16,363 nucleotides of DNA from Candidatus Aminicenantes bacterium RBG_13_64_14. GTDB taxonomy: Bacteria > Acidobacteriota > Aminicenantia > Aminicenantales > Saccharicenantaceae. The DNA is taken from positions 1 through 16,363 of the forward strand of contig MEXZ01000101.1 of NCBI GenBank assembly GCA_001773855.1. The letters are read 5' to 3'. Shown here one piece after another: positions 6,574 through 13,485 of the stretch. A program made the translations under genes and the position numbers. The notes beneath the pieces were generated by a model. That model was not told the origin of the DNA. It ran no database searches and worked only from the letters and a program-made list of their open reading frames with translations. Position 1 is the stretch's first letter. Each line of letters begins with the position of its first letter.

Positions 6574-7836
6574 ATGGACAGGGAAAGTTCTCTCGGCCGG
6601 CGGGTCGTCGTCACGGGCATCGGCCTCGTGTCCCCTCTCGGCACGGGGACGGACAAGAACTGGCAGGCCCTCCTCCGCGGCGAAAGCGGCATCGCGCCCC
6701 TGACCCGGTTCGACTTCTCCCGCCACGCGACGCGCTTCGGCGGCGAGGTCAAGGACTTCGACCCCCTCCTGTTCGTCGACCGCAAGGAGGTCCGCAAGAT
6801 GGACCTCTTCACCCAGTTCGCCTTGGCCGCGGCCCATCTGGCCGTCGAGGATTCCGGGATCGCGCCGGGCGACCTCCAAAGCGACCGGGCCGGCACCTAT
6901 GTCGGCTCGGGGATCGGCGGGCTCGGCTCCATCGAGGAGTGGCACTCCGTCCTCCTCGAGAAGGGTCCGGAGCGGGTCTCGCCGTTCTTCCTCATCCAGA
7001 CGATCATCAACGAGGCTTCGGGTCGGATTTCCATCCGCTATGGCGCCAAGGGCCCCAACTGTGCCAATGCGACGGCCTGCAGCACCGGCACCCACGCCAT
7101 CGGCGACTCGTTCCGGATGATCGCCAGGGGCGAGGCCGACATCATGATCGCGGGAGGGGCCGAGGCCCCGCTGACGCCGCTCAGCCTGGCCGGCTTCAAC
7201 GCCATGAAAGCGCTGTCCGAGAGGAACGACGCGCCGGCCAAGGCCTCGCGGCCGTTCGACGCGCAAAGGGACGGGTTCGTCATGGGCGAGGGCTCGGGCG
7301 TGGTCATCCTCGAGGAGCTGGGCCGGGCGCTGAAGCGGGAGGCCCGGGTCTACGCCGAGGTCGTCGGCTACGGGATGACGAGCGACGCCTACCATGTCGC
7401 CGCACCGGCCCCCGACGGGGACGGTGCGGTCCGGGTCATGCGGCGGGCCATCGAGGACGCCGGGGTCCGGCCGGAGGACGTCCAATACGTCAACGCCCAC
7501 GGCACGTCGACGCCGTTCAACGACAAGACCGAGACCCTGGCCATTAAGAAGCTTTTCGGAGAGCACGCCTCGCGCGTGGCCGTCAACTCGACGAAATCCA
7601 TGACCGGCCATCTCCTGGGCGCGGCCGGCGGCCTCGAGGCCGGGATCTTGGCGCTCTGCCTCCACCATCAGGTCATGACGCCGACCATCAACTACGAGTT
7701 CCCCGACCCGGAGTGCGACCTGGACTACGTCCCTAACGTCTCCCGAAAAGCCGAGATCGTCCACGGTCTGAGCAATTCCTTCGGCTTCGGCGGGACCAAC
7801 GGCGCGCTCTTGTTCAAGAGGTTCGTGAAACCGTAG
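6574..7836 (+). CDS. fabF: 3-oxoacyl-ACP synthase II (beta-ketoacyl-ACP synthase)
   Basis: This 420-residue condensing enzyme extends acyl-ACP using malonyl-ACP. The thiolase-fold Cys-His-His triad is complete: C169 in [10 protein letters not shown]309 in [12 protein letters not shown] and H346 in [12 protein letters not shown], with K341 also present. Each is offset by +6 from the E. coli FabF residues C163, H303, K335 and H340. The start [17 protein letters not shown] adds a short N-terminal tail. No clear Shine-Dalgarno sequence precedes the ATG; the upstream bases are pyrimidine-rich. The gene closes the fatty-acid cluster and is followed by structured RNA before etfB. Confidence 0.97.
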   Translation: MDRESSLGRRVVVTGIGLVSPLGTGTDKNWQALLRGESGIAPLTRFDFSRHATRFGGEVKDFDPLLFVDRKEVRKMDLFTQFALAAAHLAVEDSGIAPGDLQSDRAGTYVGSGIGGLGSIEEWHSVLLEKGPERVSPFFLIQTIINEASGRISIRYGAKGPNCANATACSTGTHAIGDSFRMIARGEADIMIAGGAEAPLTPLSLAGFNAMKALSERNDAPAKASRPFDAQRDGFVMGEGSGVVILEELGRALKREARVYAEVVGYGMTSDAYHVAAPAPDGDGAVRVMRRAIEDAGVRPEDVQYVNAHGTSTPFNDKTETLAIKKLFGEHASRVAVNSTKSMTGHLLGAAGGLEAGILALCLHHQVMTPTINYEFPDPECDLDYVPNVSRKAEIVHGLSNSFGFGGTNGALLFKRFVKP

Positions 7837-7852
7837 GGCCGGGTTCCCGGCC
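7837..7852 (+). other. Short perfect hairpin directly after fabF stop
   Basis: GGCCGG (7837-7842) pairs with CCGGCC (7847-7852) around a GTTC loop, starting at the base after the fabF TAG. No T run follows (TTGCC), so it is not a classical intrinsic terminator. It could protect the 3' end of the fab mRNA. Confidence 0.45.
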
Positions 7853-7855
7853 TTG

Positions 7856-7898
7856 CCGGTCTCCAGCGCCGGCACTGCAAAGCCGGTGCTAGGACCGG
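7856..7898 (+). promoter_or_regulatory. Rod-like RNA hairpin in the etfB leader (possible terminator or attenuator)
   Basis: The outer stem CCGGTC (7856-7861) pairs with GACCGG (7893-7898). After a small internal loop, the inner stem 7865-7873 pairs with 7882-7890 (nine pairs, one G-U) around an eight-base loop. A TTTTCTCT tract begins 8 bases past the stem (7907), just before the etfB ribosome site (GAGGAGAGG, 7916-7924). The bases TCTCC (7860-7864) could alternatively pair with GGAGA of the ribosome site (7918-7922). The structure is visible; the regulatory role is inference. Confidence 0.45.
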
Positions 7899-7928
7899 GA
7901 CGGGGCTTTTCTCTAGAGGAGAGGACAC

Positions 7929-8711
7929 ATGAACATTCTCGTTTTCGTTAAACGGGTTCCCGACACGGAATCCCGGATCCGGATCCAGCACGAGACGAAA
8001 TCGATCGTCGAGGACGGGCTGAATTTCGTCGTCAGCCCCTACGACGAATACGCCGTGGAAGAGGCCTTGAAGCTCAGGGAAGCCAAGGGCGGGACGGTCC
8101 GCGTCGTATCCGTGGGAAAGGACGAGGCCGTCGCCGTCCTCCGCAAGTGCCTGGCCATGGGGGCCGACGAGGCCTTTTTGGTCAAGGACGATTCCCCTGA
8201 AACCTACGACGGTCTGCGGACGGCCCGCATCATCGCCCGGGCGGTGGAGCGGAAGTTCGCCGGGACGGACCTCCTCCTTTTCGGGAAGCAGTCGGTCGGC
8301 GCCGACAACAGCCAGGTTCCGGCCATGGTCGCCGAGCTCCTCGGCCTGCCCCAGGCGACCGTCGTGACCAAGCTCGAGGTCGAGGGGACCTCCGCGACGG
8401 CCCTCCGCGAGATCGAGGGGGGGATGGAAAAGGTCGCCCTCGCTCTCCCGGCCGTCGTCACCGCCCAAAAAGGCCTGAACGAGCCCCGCTACGAAACGCT
8501 CAAGGGCATCATGGCCGCTAAGAAAAAGGACATCCCCGTCGTCAAGCTCGAAGAGCTGGGCCTCGGGCCGGACGAGCTCGCCTCGCAGGTAGAGGTCACC
8601 GGCCTGGATGTCCCAGCCCAAAGACAGGCCGGGAGGATCCTGACGGGTGATCCGGCCGAGACGGCCCGCGAGCTCGTGCGCCTCCTCCGGACCGAGGCCA
8701 AGGTCATATAA
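7929..8711 (+). CDS. etfB: Electron transfer flavoprotein, beta subunit
   Basis: This 260-residue ETF beta subunit forms a heterodimer with EtfA that carries one FAD and usually one AMP, passing electrons from acyl-CoA or other dehydrogenases to a membrane acceptor. Family features are MNILVFVKRVPDTE at the N-terminus, SPYDEYAVEEALKL (36-49), the nucleotide-binding loop GKQSVGADNSQVPAMVAELLG (119-139), and the recognition-loop signature TAQKGLNEPRYETLKGIMAAKKK (178-200). A strong GAGGAGAGG precedes the ATG. The nucleotide loop lacks the DGDTAQVGP pattern typical of electron-bifurcating ETFs, so ordinary (non-bifurcating) transfer is more likely. The partner dehydrogenase and quinone reductase are not in this window. 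Confidence 0.95.
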   Translation: MNILVFVKRVPDTESRIRIQHETKSIVEDGLNFVVSPYDEYAVEEALKLREAKGGTVRVVSVGKDEAVAVLRKCLAMGADEAFLVKDDSPETYDGLRTARIIARAVERKFAGTDLLLFGKQSVGADNSQVPAMVAELLGLPQATVVTKLEVEGTSATALREIEGGMEKVALALPAVVTAQKGLNEPRYETLKGIMAAKKKDIPVVKLEELGLGPDELASQVEVTGLDVPAQRQAGRILTGDPAETARELVRLLRTEAKVI

Positions 8712-8723
8712 AGGAGAAGGACG

Positions 8724-9701
8724 ATGATTGCCGTATTCATGGAAAAGCGGGACGGGAAGATCAAGAAGAGCTCCCTCGAAGCCCTCTCCGAGGCCAAACG
8801 CCGGGCCGGAGAGATGGGGGTCGAGACGGCCGCCATCCTGGTCGGCGACGCCGTCGCGGACCTAGCGCCTGCGGCCTTCGGCCGCGGTGCGGCCAAGGTT
8901 TATCTTATAGAAAATAATTATCTTGCGGACTATTCCTCGCAAGCATACGCGCTGGCCCTGGCCGAATTTGTCAGGGAAGCGAAACCCGCGGCCATCTTTT
9001 TCGCGGGCACGGCCATGGGCCGGGACCTCGCGCCACGAGTCGCCGCCCGGCTCGGCGCGGGCCTCGCTTCGGATTGTGTGAAAATCGCGGTCAAGGCCGG
9101 AGCGCTCGAGTTCACCCGTCCGATCTACGCGGGCAAGGCGTTCCTGTCTCTGACCCTGAGATCCACGCCCAAGGTGGCCACACTCCGGCCGAACGTCTTC
9201 CCGCTCGGCGAAGCCGTTCCCGGCGCCGGGGAAGTCATCAAGATGGACGTCACGGTCCCCGACGGAACGGTCAAGGGCCGCGTCACCGAAGTCATAAAGG
9301 AAGAGAGCGCGGAAGTCGACGTCACAGAAGCCGATATGGTCATTTCGGGCGGCCGAGGTCTCAAGGGGCCGGAAAACTTCGCCCTGCTCCGGGACCTCGC
9401 GGCCGTCTTCCCCCGGGCCGCCGTGGGGGCCTCGCGCTCGGCCGTCGACTCCGGCTGGATCGGCCATTCGCACCAGGTCGGGCAGACGGGAAAAACCGTC
9501 TCCCCCAACCTCTATATCGCCGTGGGGATTTCCGGGGCCATCCAGCACCTGGCCGGGATGTCGTCCTCGAAGGTCATCGTGGCCGTCAACAAGGACGCCG
9601 AGGCGCCGATCTTCAAGGTTGCCGACTACGGCATCCTCGGCGACCTCTTCGAGGTCGTGCCCCGGCTCAAGGACGAACTGAAGAAGGCCCTGGCGGAATA
9701 G
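8724..9701 (+). CDS. etfA: Electron transfer flavoprotein, alpha subunit
   Basis: This 325-residue ETF alpha subunit binds the redox-active FAD. The C-terminal FAD domain is canonical: SGGRGLKG (208-214), [11 protein letters not shown] (235-245), [29 protein letters not shown] (251-279) and [20 protein letters not shown] (288-307). No extra ferredoxin domain is fused. It follows etfB by 12 bp, with GGAGAAGG before the ATG. Codons around 8899-8924 are strikingly AT-rich compared with the rest (residues [10 protein letters not shown]). The stop is only 3 bp from the stop of the convergent polyferredoxin gene, leaving no room for a separate terminator. Confidence 0.96.
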   Translation: MIAVFMEKRDGKIKKSSLEALSEAKRRAGEMGVETAAILVGDAVADLAPAAFGRGAAKVYLIENNYLADYSSQAYALALAEFVREAKPAAIFFAGTAMGRDLAPRVAARLGAGLASDCVKIAVKAGALEFTRPIYAGKAFLSLTLRSTPKVATLRPNVFPLGEAVPGAGEVIKMDVTVPDGTVKGRVTEVIKEESAEVDVTEADMVISGGRGLKGPENFALLRDLAAVFPRAAVGASRSAVDSGWIGHSHQVGQTGKTVSPNLYIAVGISGAIQHLAGMSSSKVIVAVNKDAEAPIFKVADYGILGDLFEVVPRLKDELKKALAE

Positions 9702-9704
9702 GCC

Positions 9705-11318
9705 TTACTTATACGGATCGACTGAGGTCTTCTTCGTAATGTCAAGGAGCAGCCTGTTCGTCTCCGACCGCGTTTCGCCCACGCTCGTGACGAAAATCGC
9801 CGGGTCGTCCCTGACCGGACACTTGTTCTCGCAGATGCCGCAACCCGTGCAGAGTTCGAGGTCCATGACCGGGGCCTTCTGGACGGCGACCGAGCCGTCG
9901 GGGAGCTTGGTCTCGACCTCAAGGAACTTGATGGCTTTCGGCGAGACGGGGCAGTGTTCCTCGCAGACGATGCACGGCTTGCCCAGGACGTAGGGGATGC
10001 AGCGGCTTTTGTTGATCCAGGCCGTGCCGATCTTGACTTTGTTCTTCTCTTCTATGGTCAATTTCTTGATCGCTCCCGTCGGGCAGACCTGCGTACAGAG
10101 CGAACAGTAATATTCGCAGTAGCCGACCTTCATGTCAAGCCTGGGCGTATAGATTCCCTCGGGGCCGGCTTCGGTCAGGACCGGCTGAAGGGCGCCCGTT
10201 GGGCAGGCCCGCATACACTGGGCGCACTTGACGCACTTCGCCAGGAACTTGTCCTCGGGGAGCGAGCCGGGCGGCCGGATGAGCTTGAGCGAGGCCCGTT
10301 TGTGGAAAGGCGTCAGCCGGAAGAAGGGCACCGCAACAATGCCCAGCAGGGTGGTCAGGATGAGCTTGCGTCTCGAGAGATCGACGTTCGAGACGTTGGT
10401 CATTTTTTCGGGCCGGGAGGAAACCGGGAAACGGATGGCGCCGGTCGGGCAGATCGAGGCGCAGTTCTGGCAGTAGATACACTCGCCACTCTTCCACTTC
10501 TCATTCGGATAGGGCTGGGCCTGCGTTTCGCAGTGCTGGGCGCAGAGGCCGCACTTGATGCATTTCTCTTCGTCGATCTTGAGCTTGAACAGGTTCCAGC
10601 GGCTGAGGAGGCCGAGGAGGGCGCCGGTCGGGCAGAGATAACGGCACCAGAACCTTTCCTTTCGGGCGTTGAGCGCGACCGCGCCGAGGAAGAGAAGGCC
10701 GATGGAGAACCCCTGGATGAAGGTCACGTTGATAGTCCAGTTTTCGAGGGCCTGGGAGATCGAACGGGCCAGGCCGATCGCCCCGAGGCCGTAGAGGACG
10801 CCGTTGAAGTTGGATAAGGCGTAGGCCAGCGAGGGGAAAACGGCCGTAGCGAAGGACCGGGTCAGGAAAGAAAACGGGTCGAGGTATCCGGCCAGATCCA
10901 AACCGAACAGGGCTCCGGCCAGGACGATGATCAGGATGTAATACTTCAAAGCCAGGCTCGCTTTCTCCTCCCGCGGCGGCCTGAGGAACTTCGTTTTCTT
11001 GAAGACGAAGGAGGAGAACTGGTGGACGGCACCGAGGGGGCAGACCCAGCCGCAGAAGACGCGGCCGAAAAGGATGGTGGCCACGACCGTGATCAGCGCG
11101 AAGGCGAAGTAGGAGTAGACAAGACGCGCCGAGATGATGGTGACCAGGGCGAGAAGCGGGTCGAAATGGAAGAAGCGCTGGACGGTCGAGCCGATGTAGT
11201 CCTGGCCCGTGTAGTGAGCGCCGAGCAGAAGATAGAGGAAGAGCCCGAAGAACGCCGTCTGGCTGGCTATCCGGAGGAGCTCGAGGACGCGGTGCTTGCT
11301 AGATTTTTCTCTTTTCAA
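9705..11318 (-). CDS. NapH-NapG-like membrane polyferredoxin fusion
   Basis: This 537-residue membrane iron-sulfur protein probably moves electrons between the quinone pool and the periplasm. The N-terminal half resembles NapH/NosR-type proteins: hydrophobic helices near 12-32, 54-84, 124-145 and 198-217, CGWVCP (89-94) and CRYLCP (225-230), then two [4Fe-4S] motifs (C253-263, C280-290). The C-terminal half resembles NapG: a twin-arginine-like SRRKLIL (315-321) before a hydrophobic stretch (about 319-333), then four cluster motifs (C362-372, C401-412, C440-456, C490-500). Six [4Fe-4S] sites are predicted in all. The only workable start is TTG at 11318, with GGAGAAGG upstream, overlapping the DUF362 gene by 20 bp. 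No NapA, NosZ or other terminal reductase is present, so donor and acceptor are unknown. Confidence 0.85.
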   Translation of the reverse strand: MKREKSSKHRVLELLRIASQTAFFGLFLYLLLGAHYTGQDYIGSTVQRFFHFDPLLALVTIISARLVYSYFAFALITVVATILFGRVFCGWVCPLGAVHQFSSFVFKKTKFLRPPREEKASLALKYYILIIVLAGALFGLDLAGYLDPFSFLTRSFATAVFPSLAYALSNFNGVLYGLGAIGLARSISQALENWTINVTFIQGFSIGLLFLGAVALNARKERFWCRYLCPTGALLGLLSRWNLFKLKIDEEKCIKCGLCAQHCETQAQPYPNEKWKSGECIYCQNCASICPTGAIRFPVSSRPEKMTNVSNVDLSRRKLILTTLLGIVAVPFFRLTPFHKRASLKLIRPPGSLPEDKFLAKCVKCAQCMRACPTGALQPVLTEAGPEGIYTPRLDMKVGYCEYYCSLCTQVCPTGAIKKLTIEEKNKVKIGTAWINKSRCIPYVLGKPCIVCEEHCPVSPKAIKFLEVETKLPDGSVAVQKAPVMDLELCTGCGICENKCPVRDDPAIFVTSVGETRSETNRLLLDITKKTSVDPYK

Positions 11319-12198
11319 GGCGGACCTTCTCCAGTTCGAATTCTCCGAGACCCCGCTCCCGGGCGTAACCGAGGTAGGGAAGCTCGCGCGGCGCGACCCC
11401 GAAGAACGAGGCCCCCATGGCGTCCACGGCGACGGGGTCCGTCCCGGCGACGACGGTCTTGACGAGCTCGGTGTCCGATATCCGCCCGCCCTGCGGCCCG
11501 TTGCGGACGAGGATGCGGTAGGCGTCGAGGACGGTCAGCCGGGGCTTGAAAAAGGCGGCCAGGTCGACCACGGCCCGGTCGATGTCCTGGTGGAACTGGT
11601 TGCGGGCCCCGCCTGTCGCCCCGAGCCAATTCTTCATGCCCAGGGTCAAGCGGCAGAGCGAATGGTGCTTGGCGATGGGGACATTGATGATCTTGTCGGC
11701 CTCGATGACGTCGAGGACGATTTCCCATTCCTTGAGCCAGGCGCCTTTGAAGGCCATTTTCTTGATCCGGTAGTCGTCGACGAAGAGCATGTCGCCTCCG
11801 GCCTGCTTCACGGCCTCCTGGATGCCGGAGCGGACGTAGCACCGCTTGGCCTGGTTGGTCGTGTTGTCGATGACGATGGCCTTCTTCGCCCCGGCGTCGA
11901 GGACGAGCTCGACGAGGGTCTTGACCACCTCGGGATTGGTGCAGGCGGCCATCTCGGGGGTCCGGTCCCAGCCGATGTTCGGTTTGATGACGACCTTGTC
12001 GCCCTTGCCGACGAACGTCTTCATCCCGCCCAACATGGCGATGGCCTCCTTGGTGATGGCGGCGGGGGATTCCCCCTCGACCGCGGCGAGAACCGGGACC
12101 GCGGCCGGAGTCGCGGCCGCCCCGGCCAGCACGCCCGGCCCGAAGCGGAGGACCAAACTGCCCGCGGCCACGTTTCTGATGAAATCGCGTCTCTTCAT
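11299..12198 (-). CDS. Tat-exported DUF362 protein
   Basis: This 299-residue protein starts MKRRDFIRNVAAGSLVL, a clear twin-arginine signal (RRDFIR, residues 3-8) followed by a hydrophobic Ala-rich segment to about residue 40, so it is probably exported folded. The mature part matches my memory of DUF362: KVVIKPNIGW (68-77), TNPEVVKTLVELVLDAGAKKAIVID, PIAKHHSLCRLTLGMKNWLGATG (175-196), FKPRLTVLDAYRIL and VVAGTDPVAVDAMG. Three cysteines (86, 120, 182) are scattered, and no ferredoxin motif is present. The biochemical activity is not established as far as I know. AAAGGA sits upstream of the ATG. Tight packing with the polyferredoxin gene suggests the two proteins work together, perhaps as an exported redox partner. 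Confidence 0.85.
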   Translation of the reverse strand: MKRRDFIRNVAAGSLVLRFGPGVLAGAAATPAAVPVLAAVEGESPAAITKEAIAMLGGMKTFVGKGDKVVIKPNIGWDRTPEMAACTNPEVVKTLVELVLDAGAKKAIVIDNTTNQAKRCYVRSGIQEAVKQAGGDMLFVDDYRIKKMAFKGAWLKEWEIVLDVIEADKIINVPIAKHHSLCRLTLGMKNWLGATGGARNQFHQDIDRAVVDLAAFFKPRLTVLDAYRILVRNGPQGGRISDTELVKTVVAGTDPVAVDAMGASFFGVAPRELPYLGYARERGLGEFELEKVRLEKRKI

Positions 12199-12203
12199 CG
12201 CTT

Positions 12204-13433
12204 CTATCCTTTCCCGAGTGATCGTATGTATTCCATGATCCCGTTGTAGATGCCCTGGGCGGCCAGCTCGCGATATTTCTTGGTCTTGAGCTTGGCTTCC
12301 TCTTTGGCGTTGCTGAGGTGGGAGACTTCCACCAGGACGGAGGGCATTTCGCCGCCGATGAGGACCCAGAAGGGGCCGCCCTTGACGCCCAGATTCTTGA
12401 TCGCGGGCAGGTCGCTGGACAGGGCCTTGACGAGGTTCTTCTGGATGAGTTCGGCCAGGTCCCGCGACTCCAGGATCTTGCTGTTCTGGACGATCTTCTG
12501 GAGGACCGTCTTCATATCGCCGATTCTCTTGCTCGAAGTGGCGTTCTCGGACGCGGCCAGCGCGATGACCGAGGGATCGGGGCTGATGTTCAGGAAAAAC
12601 GTCTCGACGCCGCCGCGCTTCCTGTCCCGGTGGGCGTTGGAGTGGATGGACACGAACAGGTCGGCCCGTTTCTGGTTGGCGATGACCGTCCGGTTCTCGA
12701 GGGGCACGTCGACGTCCGACTCCCGCGTCAGGATGGCGTCGAGGCCGGCCTTTTCCTTGAGCAATTTCCGGAGGGCCAGGGCGATGTCGAGGTTGACGGT
12801 CTTCTCCTGGAGCCCGCTCTTGCCGCTCGCGCCGGGGTCTACGCCGCCATGACCGGGGTCGATGACGACGGTCCGCACGCCGAGACCGAGCTGGCGGGCC
12901 ATGGAGGTCCCCACGAGGCTCGGATCTTGAGGGGTGACCTCGCGTTTCACGGGCGGCTGGGTCTTATCGGCGGGGGGCGGAGCCTTCCCTGGCGGCGTCG
13001 GCGATGGCGGGGCGTTCGTTTCGCGCGGGTAGATGTCGATGACCAGCCGGAACGGGTCGAAGAGATGATAGACCCGGTAGGATAGGATCCTGGGGAACTC
13101 GACGTCGACGACGACCCGGACCGTCGAGGACGTCTTCTGCGAGATCCGGACCTGGCTGATGTACTCCGCCTCGACCGGGTAGGATTGGCCCTGGAGGATG
13201 GGGTTGAGCTTGGCCTGGAGGACGTCGACGTAGATCCGGCCGGGGGCCTGGAGCTCGCCGGGGATGTATTCGCGGAGCTTGCCGATGTCGAGGACGATGC
13301 GGGTGAAGTTCGTATGGGTGAAGCGGCGGAGGTTGACGATCTCGACCCGCGGATCGTCCTGGGGCGCGGCCGCAAGTAGGACAGAGAGACATGCCAGGAC
13401 CGGAAAGAGTGGCCGTTTCCTCTCGGTTTTCAA
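12204..13433 (-). CDS. N-acetylmuramoyl-L-alanine amidase (AMIN plus Amidase_3)
   Basis: This 409-residue zinc amidase cuts the bond between N-acetylmuramic acid and the peptide stem of peptidoglycan, as AmiC does in cell separation. It has an N-terminal signal (basic KTERKR, then a hydrophobic stretch to AAA at 21-23), an AMIN domain (about 28-137) for envelope targeting, a Pro-rich linker (about 140-165) and the catalytic domain (188-405). Zinc and catalytic residues are H195 (IDPGHGGVDPGA), E210, H264 (SIHSNAH) and E369 (VLVEVSHLSN). A long insert near 285-350 resembles the autoinhibitory segment of regulated AmiA/B/C enzymes. The start is TTG at 13433; no in-frame ATG or GTG and no good Shine-Dalgarno is seen. 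The stop lies 5 bp before the DUF362 gene. Confidence 0.92.
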   Translation of the reverse strand: MKTERKRPLFPVLACLSVLLAAAPQDDPRVEIVNLRRFTHTNFTRIVLDIGKLREYIPGELQAPGRIYVDVLQAKLNPILQGQSYPVEAEYISQVRISQKTSSTVRVVVDVEFPRILSYRVYHLFDPFRLVIDIYPRETNAPPSPTPPGKAPPPADKTQPPVKREVTPQDPSLVGTSMARQLGLGVRTVVIDPGHGGVDPGASGKSGLQEKTVNLDIALALRKLLKEKAGLDAILTRESDVDVPLENRTVIANQKRADLFVSIHSNAHRDRKRGGVETFFLNISPDPSVIALAASENATSSKRIGDMKTVLQKIVQNSKILESRDLAELIQKNLVKALSSDLPAIKNLGVKGGPFWVLIGGEMPSVLVEVSHLSNAKEEAKLKTKKYRELAAQGIYNGIMEYIRSLGKG

Positions 13434-13442
13434 TTCATATTG

Positions 13443-13471
13443 ATTTTATAGGACCCGTCGCCCGTTGTCCA
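13443..13471 (-). promoter_or_regulatory. Predicted promoter for amidase-DUF362-polyferredoxin unit
   Basis: On the minus strand, TGGACA (13466-13471) and TAAAAT (13443-13448) are each one mismatch from consensus, with a 17-bp spacer. The expected start near 13436 is only about 3 nt before the TTG at 13433, implying a nearly leaderless message. The 52-bp gap between apgM and the amidase is otherwise empty. Confidence 0.45.
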
Positions 13472-13485
13472 CCGGCAAGCCCGGC

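Noticed and set aside
7119..8711. Electron-bifurcating ETF hypothesis
   Set aside because: The EtfB nucleotide loop (GKQSVGADNSQVP) does not show the DGDTAQVGP pattern typical of bifurcating members, and no bifurcating partner such as FixC/FixX or Bcd is nearby. Phylogeny would settle it.
13385..13433. Lipoprotein signal in the amidase (VLAC, Cys15)
   Set aside because: The hydrophobic stretch before the Cys is only about seven residues and Leu at -2 is atypical. Cleavage after AAA at 21-23 fits an ordinary secreted or periplasmic protein better.
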